A DNA stretch of 64,000 bases from Actinoallomurus iriomotensis (GTDB lineage Bacteria > Actinomycetota > Actinomycetes > Streptosporangiales > Streptosporangiaceae), in the NCBI RefSeq assembly GCF_030269445.1, contig NZ_BSTJ01000005.1:186001-250000 (forward strand), written 5' to 3'. The notes below the pieces were generated by a model. That model saw only the letters and a program-made list of their open reading frames with translations, did no database searches and had not been told where the DNA came from. Shown here one piece after another: positions 34,211 to 42,486 of this stretch; position 1 is the first letter of the stretch, and every line of letters starts with the position of its first letter. Position numbers and translations under genes: made by a program.

Positions 34211-35032
34211 TCACCGCTCTCGGTCGAGGAACCCGGCGAGCACGGCCCGCAGCGCTTCGGGGGCGTCGAGGTGGACGTCGTGCCCGGCGCGCGGGACGGC
34301 CACCATCACGGTGTCCGGCCGCGCCAGAGCCATCTCGCGCTGCTCGTCGGGGGAGATGATGCCGGACTGACCGAGGACGACGAGCGCCGGACAGGCCACC
34401 CGCCGCCACTCGGGCCAGAAGGACGGGCGGACCAGGCCGGCCAGGGACCGCACCATCAGCCCGGCCTCGAACCGGGGCCACCAGCCGTCGCCCCGTAGCT
34501 CCAGCCCGGCGGCCCAGCCCGCTCCGGCCGGGCCGCCGCCGAAGAACTGCGCCGCGGCGTCGAGCGAGGCGAACGGCACGGGCCAGCCGGCGAGCCAGGC
34601 GCCGATCCGGTCCACTTCGCGCGGGTCGACGCCCCGGGCACCCGCCTCGACCATCACCAGCGCCCGTACGAGGTCGGGGCGGGCGGCGGCGACCAGCATC
34701 GCGGTGTTCCCGCCGAGGGACTGCCCGACCAGGGCGACCTTCTCCAGGCGCAGCGCGGTGATGATCTCGATGACGTCCGCCACGTACGCCGACCGGGACA
34801 TGTCGCCGTCGAGCGGACGGCGTTCGCTGGCACCATGCCCGCGCTGGTCGAGGGTCAGCACGCGGTGCCGGTCGCGCATCCCGGCGACCGTGGCGTCCCA
34901 TTCGCCGCCGTACCCGGCGAGCCCGTGCAGGAACAGGACGGGACGCCCGGCGCCTCCGTGGTCACGCGCGACCAGCCGGACGCCGTCCCGTACGACGGTG
35001 TGCTCCGTCCAGCCGGTGTTCGGCTCGCTCAT
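34211..35032 (-). CDS. Alpha/beta hydrolase
   Basis: A 273-residue hydrolase: VLFLHGLAGYGGEWD oxyanion region, LTLDQRGHGAS, nucleophile VGQSLGGNTA, acid near VLGQSGIISPDE (the usual Asp position reads GIISPDE), His in PRAGHDVHLDAP. Pattern is that of 3-oxoadipate enol-lactonase-like or haloperoxidase-like enzymes. ATG start; upstream is the stop of the coiled-coil gene, same direction, 28 bases apart, so they may share a transcript. Confidence 0.85.
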   Translation of the reverse strand: MSEPNTGWTEHTVVRDGVRLVARDHGGAGRPVLFLHGLAGYGGEWDATVAGMRDRHRVLTLDQRGHGASERRPLDGDMSRSAYVADVIEIITALRLEKVALVGQSLGGNTAMLVAAARPDLVRALVMVEAGARGVDPREVDRIGAWLAGWPVPFASLDAAAQFFGGGPAGAGWAAGLELRGDGWWPRFEAGLMVRSLAGLVRPSFWPEWRRVACPALVVLGQSGIISPDEQREMALARPDTVMVAVPRAGHDVHLDAPEALRAVLAGFLDRER

Positions 35033-35060
35033 CGATCCCCGCCGAGTACGCCGGTGCCGG

Positions 35061-36227
35061 TCACGTGACGTCCGGTCCCTCCGGCGGGGCGCCTTCCGGC
35101 GGCCGGTCGCGGGCCGCCAGTTCCTCACGCGCGGCCTGCAGGTGCGCCTCTGCCTGAGCGGCGCGTTCGCGCTGCCGGTCGGCCTCGGCCCGGGCCGCGC
35201 CGCGATCGTGGCGGAGCCCGTCGACCTCGGCCGTCACCCGGTACAGGTCGGCGCGCGCCTGTTCGGTCTCGCGCCGCTGGTCCTCCAGCTTCTGGGTGAG
35301 TTCCCGTACGGACCGCTCGGCGCGGTCGCCGACCGCGGCATTCGCCGCGGCGGTCCGCTGTGCCTCCGCCGCCTGCTGTTCGGCGGTCTCGGCCCGCTGC
35401 CTGGCGGCGCGTGCGTCGGCTCGGGCGGTCTCGGTCGCGGTGTGCGCCGCGGTGAGTTCGGCCTGTGCCGCGGCGAGGTCGGCCCGGCAGTGCGCGAGTT
35501 CGGCGGCGAGGCGCTCCCGGTCGCGCCGTTCCTCCTCCAGCCGTTCGGTGGCCGCTTCCAGGCGTGCGGCCAGGGACTGCTCGGCCTGACGCGCGAGCGT
35601 GGCGGCGCGCTCGGCGTGTTCGCTGGCCTGCTGATGCGCGGCGACGGTCTCGGCGGCCCGCTGCCTGGTCTCGGCCGCCTCGGCCCGGGCCTGAGCGGTC
35701 TGCGCCTCGGCCTCGGCGCGGGCCCTGCGGTCCTGCTCGCCACGGGCGGCCGCCTGGGACGCCCGGTCCTCGGCCTGGTCCGCCTGACGACGTGCCGCTT
35801 CGGCCTCCTGCCGGGCCGCCTCGGCGTCGGCCTTCACCTCGGCGACCTGGACGCTGGTGACGTCGGTGATCGCCGCGAACCCCTCGATCGCCCTGGCCAG
35901 CATCGCCTGGACCTCGGCCATCACGGGAACGGCCTCCTCCGCCACGGCCGTCACCATCCGCAGCGGATCACCGAGCGCCTCGGCGACCCGCGCCTCACGC
36001 ATGGACTGCGCCCGTTCCTTGCAGTCCTTGGGCGGCGGGCAGTAGAGACGCCGCCGTCCGCCCTTGTACCGGCCGTCGGCGCGTCGGACCGGCTCCGGAA
36101 GCGGAACCCGGCAGACCTGACACCGCCCGTACGGAGCGGGTCCCTCGCCCTCACCGTCCGCCGGCTGCGGCTCACCGGCACTGAGCGCGGCTGCGGGTTC
36201 CTCGGTGTTCGCTTCGGCATCAGCCAT
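35061..36227 (-). CDS. Long coiled-coil protein with N-terminal Cys motif (KfrA-like)
   Basis: A 388-residue protein. Residues about 30-75 contain CQVCRVPLPEP and, after a basic GRYKGGRRRLYC stretch, CPPPKDCKE: four Cys of a putative zinc knuckle. From about 110 to the end it is an almost unbroken Ala/Glu/Arg/Gln coiled coil (EAEAARRQADQAEDRASQ type). This layout resembles KfrA-like plasmid and chromosome-associated coiled-coil proteins, but no HTH is obvious. ATG at 36227; the AT-rich region upstream carries its promoter. DNA or envelope scaffolding is a guess. Confidence 0.6.
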   Translation of the reverse strand: MADAEANTEEPAAALSAGEPQPADGEGEGPAPYGRCQVCRVPLPEPVRRADGRYKGGRRRLYCPPPKDCKERAQSMREARVAEALGDPLRMVTAVAEEAVPVMAEVQAMLARAIEGFAAITDVTSVQVAEVKADAEAARQEAEAARRQADQAEDRASQAAARGEQDRRARAEAEAQTAQARAEAAETRQRAAETVAAHQQASEHAERAATLARQAEQSLAARLEAATERLEEERRDRERLAAELAHCRADLAAAQAELTAAHTATETARADARAARQRAETAEQQAAEAQRTAAANAAVGDRAERSVRELTQKLEDQRRETEQARADLYRVTAEVDGLRHDRGAARAEADRQRERAAQAEAHLQAAREELAARDRPPEGAPPEGPDVT

Positions 36228-36712
36228 GATCGAGAAGCTATCAGGTTCTGTTGAGCGATACTCGAAACTCGTAAGGAGAAAAGCGAAACTTAACAATGCC
36301 GTGCTGATGAGAGTAGATGAGAATGACTCTTATCATTCACTCGCGTGACGAGCGCCGACGGAAGCCTTCACGGCCGTACGGGAGGCCACTCAGACCCAGC
36401 AGGCCGCCGACTCGCCGCCCGGCGCGGCCGGCGATGCCGAACGCCGGGTGACAGAGATCAAGGAGCGCGGAATCCCTCCGCCCGTCTCACGCGCACCGAG
36501 CAAGGAACCGAGCGTCCAGGCGAACGCGACGTCCAAGCCGCGCGGCAGGACACCGAGCGCTTGATCGCCGAACGCGGCCAGGCCCGCACCGGCCTGGCCG
36601 CCACCCAAGGCGGTCGCCGAACCCGGCCCGCGAGACGAACCCACCGCAGCCCGGGGCGGATGGCGCCGAGCGGCGCGAGCGTGCCGGGCGTGCGTCTGCG
36701 GTGGTGCGGGGT
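36228..36712. other. Intergenic region with AT-rich promoter zone and coding remnant
   Basis: From 36230 to 36345 the sequence is unusually AT-rich and holds the promoter of the coiled-coil gene and a dyad GAATGA-N6-TCATTC (36321-36338) that loosely resembles a Fur/Zur-type box. From 36350 to about 36620 it looks like a broken gene (separate entry). The last 90 bases show nothing. Confidence 0.5.
36349..36620 (+). pseudogene. Frameshifted remnant of a coiled-coil protein gene
   Basis: Two adjoining reading frames give coiled-coil-like peptide: first TEAFTAVREATQTQQAADS followed by GDAERRVTEIKERG, then, in the +2 relative frame, ERDVQAARQDTERLIAERGQARTGLAATQ. Codon bias is coding-like in both. 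Joining them needs one frameshift near 36478-36505. No complete ORF remains and there is no ribosome site, so I read it as a decayed gene related in style to the neighbouring coiled-coil gene. Confidence 0.4.
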
Positions 36713-37570
36713 TCAGTCGGTGCGGCGCGCGGCCCAGACGGTGCGTTCGGTGCGCACCACCAGGTCTTCGCGGCGCAGGATGCTGTGCGGGCCGTGGGTG
36801 TCGAGCAGCCGGTCGAGTGCGGCCAGGTCCTCGGTCGAGAGGGCGTCGGCGACGCTGCGGCGCATGCGCTGCAGGCTGCCGAGGGCGTAGGCGCCGACGG
36901 CCTCGCCGTGGGGGCTTTCGATGTTCACGGTGATGGTGCGCTCACCCTCGACGGTGAAGCCGGCCTCGGCCAGCTTCGGCCCCCAGTCGGCGCCGCGGTG
37001 GGGGACGTGTTCGGCGTGGAAGCGGTCGCTCGCCTCATGGCAGCGCTCCTCCAGGCCGGGCCGGTCCGCTGGGGCGTCTTCGGGGAGGAAGCGGGGGAAG
37101 CCGGACAGCTCCACCACCGCGAAAAGGCCGCCCGGGGCGAGCAGGTCATGAACGATGCGCAGGGCGCGGTCGGGATGGGCCATGTGGTGCATCGAGGCCG
37201 ACGCCCACACCAGGTCCGGCGTGCCGAGATCGGGCCAGTCGGGCTCGTCGAGATCGGCCTGCACGGTACGTACCCGCTCCTCAACGCCTCGGGCGCGCGC
37301 CTTCTCCCGCAGGCGCTGCAGGTGCCCGGATGAGGCGTCGACCGCTGTGACGTGGGCTTCGGGGAAACGCTCGAGGAGCGCGAAGGTGCCCGCCCCCGTG
37401 CCGCACCCCAGATCCACGATCTGGCCGGGAGATTTCCGGACGGGCAGCCACTGGGCGATGGCGAGGGTGTGCTCGGCCAGGACCTCCGCGTCCAGGTCGA
37501 GGATCTCCGCCTGGCCGTCGGTGTCGTGCTGGTGGCCGTCAGGGGAGATGCGCGGATGCACGTGGGTCAT
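36713..37570 (-). CDS. Class I SAM-dependent methyltransferase
   Basis: A 285-residue methyltransferase. Motif I VDLGCGTGAGTFALL, motif II VTAVDASSGHL, then VRTVQADLDEPDWP and VWASASMHHMAHPDRAL before APGGLFAVVELSG. N-terminal stretch is His-rich (HVHPRISPDGHQHD). Acts on a small molecule; substrate unknown. ATG start. Downstream is the remnant region. Confidence 0.85.
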   Translation of the reverse strand: MTHVHPRISPDGHQHDTDGQAEILDLDAEVLAEHTLAIAQWLPVRKSPGQIVDLGCGTGAGTFALLERFPEAHVTAVDASSGHLQRLREKARARGVEERVRTVQADLDEPDWPDLGTPDLVWASASMHHMAHPDRALRIVHDLLAPGGLFAVVELSGFPRFLPEDAPADRPGLEERCHEASDRFHAEHVPHRGADWGPKLAEAGFTVEGERTITVNIESPHGEAVGAYALGSLQRMRRSVADALSTEDLAALDRLLDTHGPHSILRREDLVVRTERTVWAARRTD

Positions 37571-37684
37571 GACCTCACGCTAAGGCGATGACGCGCGGAT
37601 GACGCGATCGCTTCCCGGATCCGCAAGGAGATGGCCGTACGGGATGCCGGACGCGCAAAACGTCCTCCCCGGCGGGGCGGGCGG

Positions 37685-38278
37685 TCACGTGGAGGAGCCC
37701 TCTGATTCGCGTTCGCCGGCGGCGCGCTGGTGGCCGCGGCGGGCGTCGCGGTCGAAGATGCCCAGGATCTCGCAGGGGCCGCCGTCCGCGCCGATGGCGT
37801 GCGGCAGCATCGTGGGGAACTCCGCGGCCTGGTTGGTCTCGACACGAAAGCGCCGGTGGCCCAGGAGAAGGACCGCGGTGCCGGACAGGACGACGAGCCA
37901 TTCGTGGCCCGGATGGGCGCGCATGCGTGCGGGGTTGTCCGGGGGTGGCTCGGTCATCCGCTGACGCACGACGCTCAGGCCGGGGTCGCTCCTGACGGGC
38001 CAGCGCATCAGCCCGTGCGCGCCGTCGATCATCGGGCTGATGATGACGTCGTCGGAGGCGGTCTCCACCAGCTGGTCCAGGGAGGTGTCCAGGGCGCGTG
38101 CGAGGGTGACCAGCTGGTCCAGTGCGAGGCGGCGCCGGCCGTTCTCGATGCGGGAGAGCGTGGACTGGCTGACCCTGGCGCGGGTGGCCAGTTCCTCGAG
38201 CGACCAGCCCTGTGCCACCCGCAGAGCACGGATGCGTTTGCGTACGAGGCTGTCCAGCTCGCCATCATCTTGCGTCAT
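37685..38278 (-). CDS. XRE-family regulator with C-terminal cupin domain
   Basis: A 197-residue regulator: HTH at about 10-65 (VRKRIRALRVAQGWSLEELATRARVSQSTLSRIENGRR) and a cupin at about 110-180 (RAHPGHEWLVVLSGTAVLLLGHRRFRV), where His may bind a metal or effector. The ATG lies seven bases after TACAGT (38286-38291, leftward), leaderless. The palindrome TTGCGTCATACGCAA (38270-38284) covers the start codon and may be its own operator. It is divergent from the decayed flavoprotein gene and MFS gene, a likely target. Confidence 0.85.
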   Translation of the reverse strand: MTQDDGELDSLVRKRIRALRVAQGWSLEELATRARVSQSTLSRIENGRRRLALDQLVTLARALDTSLDQLVETASDDVIISPMIDGAHGLMRWPVRSDPGLSVVRQRMTEPPPDNPARMRAHPGHEWLVVLSGTAVLLLGHRRFRVETNQAAEFPTMLPHAIGADGGPCEILGIFDRDARRGHQRAAGERESEGSST

Positions 38279-38284
38279 ACGCAA
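38270..38284. promoter_or_regulatory. Palindrome TTGCGT-N3-ACGCAA over the XRE-cupin start
   Basis: Perfect 6-base arms. An overlapping CATAC/GTATG dyad extends to 38293. Position over the start and -10 suggests autorepression. Confidence 0.5.
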
Positions 38285-38375
38285 CACTGTATGCCCCTAT
38301 CGCAAGACGCGGCTAGCGTCGTGTACCGAAGCCCGACACCACCGGGGTCCGAGCACGAGCGAAGGGGGCACGGCC

Positions 38376-38612
38376 ATGGCTGCCACCACTGCCGCGTACG
38401 CGAGCGAGCGAGACCGTGGACGCCGTGCTGATCGGCGGCGGTGCCGCAGGTCTGAGCCGGGAGCCTGGTCATCGTCGGCGCGGTCACCTCGGCCGAGCCC
38501 GCCGCCCCGTCCGCCGGCGGAGACCCGCGCTTCACCGTCACCCTGGCCGACGGCCAGACGGTGACCGCGTGCCGGGTGCCGGTGGCCGCCGGACTCTGCG
38601 ACGGGACATGGG
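38376..38612 (+). pseudogene. Decayed thioredoxin-reductase-like flavoprotein gene
   Basis: GAAGGGGG ribosome site and ATG are intact. The protein begins MAATTAAYASE, then a duplicated GAGC (about 38400-38411) throws the frame; one frame over the text continues ETVDAVLIGGGAAGLS, the FAD-binding motif of NAD(P)/FAD oxidoreductases. After GLS a large internal part is missing and the text resumes, frame-shifted again, as VTSAEP...FTVTLADGQTVTACRVPVAAGL, a later segment of the same family. Roughly 60 residues between, and the whole C-terminal half, are gone. It precedes the MFS gene. Confidence 0.7.
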
Positions 38613-38651
38613 TCCGGCGTCGCTCTCCGCATGCCCTTCTTGAGAGGAACC

Positions 38652-40199
38652 ATGAGTACGAACCAGTTCGCTCCAGCGGCAGCCGACGCCGGCGGTGTGC
38701 CGGATGCGCGTCAGCTGCGCACCATCCTGATCGCGGTCTGTGTCGCGTTGATGGCGGTCATCGCCTCGGTGTCCGGGCTGAACGTCGCGCAGCCCGACCT
38801 GGCCGTCGAGTTCGGCGCCTCACAGACCACGATCCTGTGGATCATCAACATCTACACGCTCACCCTGGCCGCGCTGCTGCTGCCGCTCGGCGCCATCGGT
38901 GACCGCCTGGGCCGCAAGCCCATGCTGCTCACCGGCCTGGTCGTCTTCGGCGTCGCCGGCGCGATGGCCGGACTCGCCCCGTCGGCCGGAGTCATGCTCG
39001 CCGCGCGCCTGCTCAGCGGCATCAGCGCGGCGATGATCATGCCCATCACCCTCGCTGTGATCACCTCGACCTTCCCCGAGGAGGAACGCGGCAAGGCGAT
39101 CGGCGTGTGGACCGGCGTCGCCGGAGGCGGCGGCATCCTGGGCATGTTCCTGTCCGCCGCACTCGTGGACGTCGCCAGCTGGCGCTGCCTGTTCATCCTG
39201 CCCGTCGCGCTGGTCGCCGTCGCGCTCGCCATGGCCATGCGCGCGGTGCCCAACTCCCGCGAGCGCTCCGGCCACTCCTTCGACACCGTCGGCGCGGTGA
39301 CTTCCGTCGTTGCCGTCGTCGGCCTCATCTTCGTCCTCCAGGAAGGCCCCGAACGCGGTTGGACCGCCCCCGCCACCCTGATCAGCCTCGCCGCCGGTCT
39401 CAGCGCCGCCGTCTGCTTCGTGGCCTGGGAGCTGCGTCGCCGGGACGCCTCCCTGCTGGACGTGCGCCTGTTCCGCGAGCGCGGTCTGGCCGGCGGGTCG
39501 ATCACGCTGCTGACCGTCTTCGGCGTCCAGGCAGGGATCTTCGTTGTCCTCTTCCCGTTCTTCCAGGCCGTGCTGGGCTGGTCGGGCCTGCTGTCCACGC
39601 TCGCGCTGATGCCCATGGCCGTGGCGATGATGATGACCTCCGGCCTGGCCCCCAAGTCGGCCGCGCGCATCGGCTCCCGCGCCACCATGGCCGTGGGTGT
39701 CGCGCTGGCCGGTGCCGGCTTGGCGCTGATGGCCGGCATCGTGTCCGTCGACGGCGGATACCTGTCGATCCTGCCCGGCATGCTCGCCATGGGCGTCGGC
39801 ATGGGCCTGTCCATGACCCCGTCCACCGAGGCCATCACCGGTTCCCTGCCGCGCGAGCGCCAGGGCGTCGCCTCCGCGCTCAACGACGTCACCCGCGAGT
39901 TCGGGACCGCCCTCGGTGTCGCCCTGCTCGGCGCGCTGGTGTCCGCCGGGTACCGCGGCTCCATCGACGGCAGGCTCGACGGCGTTCCGCAGGGCACCGC
40001 GCAGACCGCACGGGAAGGTGTCGCCAACGCCGTCGAGGCGGCCGGCGGTGCGGGTCCCCACGCCCACGAACTCGTGCGCGCCGCACGGCAGTCCTTCGTC
40101 GACGGCTGGCAGCAGGCCATGTGGGCAGGCGTTGTCGTGATGGGCGTCCTGTTCGTCTACATCCTCGCCCGCGGCCCGAAGAACACCGCCATCGGATGA
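38652..40199 (+). CDS. MFS drug-export permease, DHA2 (EmrB/QacA) family
   Basis: A 515-residue fourteen-helix exporter: LNVAQPDLAVEFGASQTTILWIINIYTLTLAALLLPLG, GDRLGRKPMLL and the DHA2 antiporter motif C region GVWTGVAGGGGILGM. C-terminal part contains TGSLPRERQGVASALNDVTREFGTALG. GAGAGGAA ribosome site. Probably controlled by the divergent XRE-cupin regulator. Its substrate is not visible. Confidence 0.88.
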   Translation: MSTNQFAPAAADAGGVPDARQLRTILIAVCVALMAVIASVSGLNVAQPDLAVEFGASQTTILWIINIYTLTLAALLLPLGAIGDRLGRKPMLLTGLVVFGVAGAMAGLAPSAGVMLAARLLSGISAAMIMPITLAVITSTFPEEERGKAIGVWTGVAGGGGILGMFLSAALVDVASWRCLFILPVALVAVALAMAMRAVPNSRERSGHSFDTVGAVTSVVAVVGLIFVLQEGPERGWTAPATLISLAAGLSAAVCFVAWELRRRDASLLDVRLFRERGLAGGSITLLTVFGVQAGIFVVLFPFFQAVLGWSGLLSTLALMPMAVAMMMTSGLAPKSAARIGSRATMAVGVALAGAGLALMAGIVSVDGGYLSILPGMLAMGVGMGLSMTPSTEAITGSLPRERQGVASALNDVTREFGTALGVALLGALVSAGYRGSIDGRLDGVPQGTAQTAREGVANAVEAAGGAGPHAHELVRAARQSFVDGWQQAMWAGVVVMGVLFVYILARGPKNTAIG

Positions 40200-40205
40200 A
40201 AAGAC

Positions 40206-40248
40206 ATTCCATGTCAACGTTTGAAGTCTTGACATGGAATGACATTCC
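40206..40248. promoter_or_regulatory. Promoter and palindromic operator of the first beta-propeller gene
   Basis: TTGACA at 40229-40234 is a perfect -35; CACTCT 18 bases later is a possible -10. Over it lie inverted ATTCCATGTCA (40206-40216) and TGACATGGAAT (40230-40240), and TGGAAT-GAC-ATTCCA (about 40235-40249). GACATGGAATGACATTCC is one of three copies of the motif shared with 42416-42433 and 54402-54419. Confidence 0.65.
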
Positions 40249-40293
40249 ACACCACTCTGAGCGCCTCGGACCCGGCCCTACGGGAGGTCGTTC

Positions 40294-42321
40294 ATGGTTC
40301 AGCGCGATGGCTGGGCGGCGGTACGGCGGCGGGTGGCGCCGGTCATGCTGGTCACGGTGACGCTCGGAGTGTTCGTGGCGTACCGGCCCGCCACGGCGGG
40401 CGGCCAGACGCCTCCCGGCGCCGACCCCGGCAAGGCGACGAGCCTCGTACCGAACTCCGGCTTCGACGCCGGCGACCGTGCCGGCCATCCGATCGGCTGG
40501 GCCGTCGAGGGTGACGAGTCCGGTGCGAACATCGTCAACCTGTCGGCCTATCGCACCGCCGGCCTCGGCTCTCTGGAGGTCAGCGCCAGGGGCACGGCGG
40601 TCACCGTCTCCAGCGACCGGATCGTCGCCGCGGCCGGCCGGGAGTACCGGGTGTCCGCCAAGGTCAAGGGCAAGAGCGGCGAACCGGCCGCGCTCTCGCT
40701 CGACTTCACCGGGTTCGACGGCACCGACCTGGGCGACCACGCGGCCGCCCCGGAGTCGAGCACGGACTGGCGGACCGTCACCGTCTCCGGCGTCGCGCCG
40801 GCCGGCACCGCGAACGTGACCGTCCGCATCGCCGCCGGCGACGAGGGCGTGTCCTACTGGGACGAGGTGAACCTCGCCGAGGCGGCACCGGCGTACGACC
40901 CGAACCTCGGCTCGGCGCGCGAGCTGTTCCTCGACGACTACCGGATCGCCTCCTCCAAGGACGTCGGCCGGGTGGTGCATCCGGCGAGGAAGCTGCCCGA
41001 GCCGGTCATTCGCCCCGACCATCCGTGGGAGTCGTCGGCCTACACCTACGGCTCGGTGTTCAAGATCGGAGGCGTCTACCGGCTCTGGTACGACTGCAAC
41101 AACGACGTCGCGCCCGGCTACTACCTGTGTTACGCCGAGAGCCGCGACGGCAGGACGTGGACCAAGCCGCTGGGCCGGGGGAGCGTCGGCTACAAGGACA
41201 TCCCCGCGTCCAAGACCAACATCGTCATCGCTGGCGGTGGCACCATCGCCTACAACCCCGACGCGGCCCCGGAGCGCCGCTTCGCGCTGATGCAGTTCCA
41301 CTCCGGCGTGGTCAACCAGACGCTCGGCTACTACGTGTACTTCTCCAAGGACGGCTACGACTGGACGCCGGGGGAGGACACGCCCGCGCTGCTCGACGGC
41401 GACGTGTCGCAGGTGACCTGGGATCCGCGTACGAAGCGGTACATCGCCACCATCAAGAAGCGGATGTTCACCTCGCGCACGCCCGGCATCTACGACCGGG
41501 CGGCGTTCGTCTCGACGAGCAAGGACTTCCTCACCTGGAGCACACCGCAGCTCGCGGTGGCCGGCGACCACGCCGACGACGGCGCGGCCGAGGCGCTGAA
41601 CGGGCTGGAAGGGCAGATCTACGGCATGCCGGTGCTGCCGTACGAGAGCACGTACGTCGGCATCCCGTGGGTGTTCCTGACCACCGACTACGTCACCGGT
41701 TCGCAGGCGTCGGCCGGCGCCGGGCCGGTGCTGCCACAGGTCGCCTCATCGCGTGACCTGACCGACTGGAGCCGTCCGGTACGCGACCCGGTCATCCGGC
41801 CCGGTGACCCCGGGGCCTGGGACGACGGCGCGCTGTACACCTCCTCCAACGCGCTGGTGAGCGACAGGACGGTCACCATGTACTACGGCGCCTTCAACGC
41901 CGGACACGGCGGGCAGGACCAGACCGCGCCGAACCCCGACACCTATGTCGGGCAGACCGGCATGGCCACCTGGCGGCGCGACGGCTTCGTCTCCCTCACC
42001 AACGCCTCGACGCCGGGCGCCGGCGAGCCGGGGGAGCTGACCACCAAGCCGGTCGTCTTCCACGGCGACGCGCTCAAGGTGAACGCGGTCGTCCACTCCC
42101 GCGGGTCGCTGACCGTGGAGGTGCTCGACGCCGCGGACGACACTCCCGTCCCCGGTTACGCCGCGAAGGACGCGATCCCGGTCACGGGCGACCAGTACGC
42201 CGCGACGGTGCGGTGGAAGGGCGGCCGGTCGCTCGCGTCGCTGTCCGGCCGTCAGGTGCGGTTCCGCTTCCACCTCACCGGCACGGATCTGTACTCCTAC
42301 TGGGTGCCGCCGGCCGGCTGA
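40294..42321 (+). CDS. Secreted carbohydrate-binding module / five-bladed beta-propeller glycosidase-like protein
   Basis: A 675-residue exported protein. Signal peptide about 1-36 (VAPVMLVTVTLGVFVAYRPATAGG). Residues about 45-200 look like a jelly-roll carbohydrate-binding module (LVPNSGFDAGDRAGHPIGWAVEG...YWDEVNLAE). From about 205 a GH43/GH32-like five-bladed propeller follows (FKIGGVYRLWYDCNN, YYLCYAESRDGRTWTKP, YYVYFSKDGYDWTPG, WDDGALYTSSNALVSD) with a C-terminal beta domain. I cannot point to catalytic acids. GGGAGG six bases before the ATG. Context with the transporter that follows suggests cleavage of an external glycan or glycopeptide. Confidence 0.7.
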   Translation: MVQRDGWAAVRRRVAPVMLVTVTLGVFVAYRPATAGGQTPPGADPGKATSLVPNSGFDAGDRAGHPIGWAVEGDESGANIVNLSAYRTAGLGSLEVSARGTAVTVSSDRIVAAAGREYRVSAKVKGKSGEPAALSLDFTGFDGTDLGDHAAAPESSTDWRTVTVSGVAPAGTANVTVRIAAGDEGVSYWDEVNLAEAAPAYDPNLGSARELFLDDYRIASSKDVGRVVHPARKLPEPVIRPDHPWESSAYTYGSVFKIGGVYRLWYDCNNDVAPGYYLCYAESRDGRTWTKPLGRGSVGYKDIPASKTNIVIAGGGTIAYNPDAAPERRFALMQFHSGVVNQTLGYYVYFSKDGYDWTPGEDTPALLDGDVSQVTWDPRTKRYIATIKKRMFTSRTPGIYDRAAFVSTSKDFLTWSTPQLAVAGDHADDGAAEALNGLEGQIYGMPVLPYESTYVGIPWVFLTTDYVTGSQASAGAGPVLPQVASSRDLTDWSRPVRDPVIRPGDPGAWDDGALYTSSNALVSDRTVTMYYGAFNAGHGGQDQTAPNPDTYVGQTGMATWRRDGFVSLTNASTPGAGEPGELTTKPVVFHGDALKVNAVVHSRGSLTVEVLDAADDTPVPGYAAKDAIPVTGDQYAATVRWKGGRSLASLSGRQVRFRFHLTGTDLYSYWVPPAG

Positions 42322-42415
42322 CGGCGCCCTTTCGCCGGCGGATCGGCGACACGACCCGCTGATCGGCCACGATGCCCCCTTGACGTGGGGGACTCCACAC
42401 CTCCATTGTGTACGT

Positions 42416-42433
42416 GAAATTTCGTTCCATGTC
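42416..42433. promoter_or_regulatory. Operator-like motif at the transporter promoter
   Basis: On the minus strand GACATGGAACGAAATTTC, the same motif as at 40231-40248 and 54402-54419. It sits just after the predicted start of transcription (TTGACG at 42380-42385, 18-base spacer, CATTGT), a position fit for repression. Confidence 0.6.
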
Positions 42434-42486
42434 GGTGCGGATCCCCCCGGTTCCCCTGAAAACCAGACCGACTTTGCGAGGTTGCG

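Noticed and set aside
36321-36338. Zur or Fur box
   Set aside because: Only loosely similar to the consensus and no metal-transport gene is adjacent; kept as a plain dyad.
38820-40250. 476-codon frame on the minus strand
   Set aside because: His/Gly/Asp-rich shadow of the DHA2 exporter.
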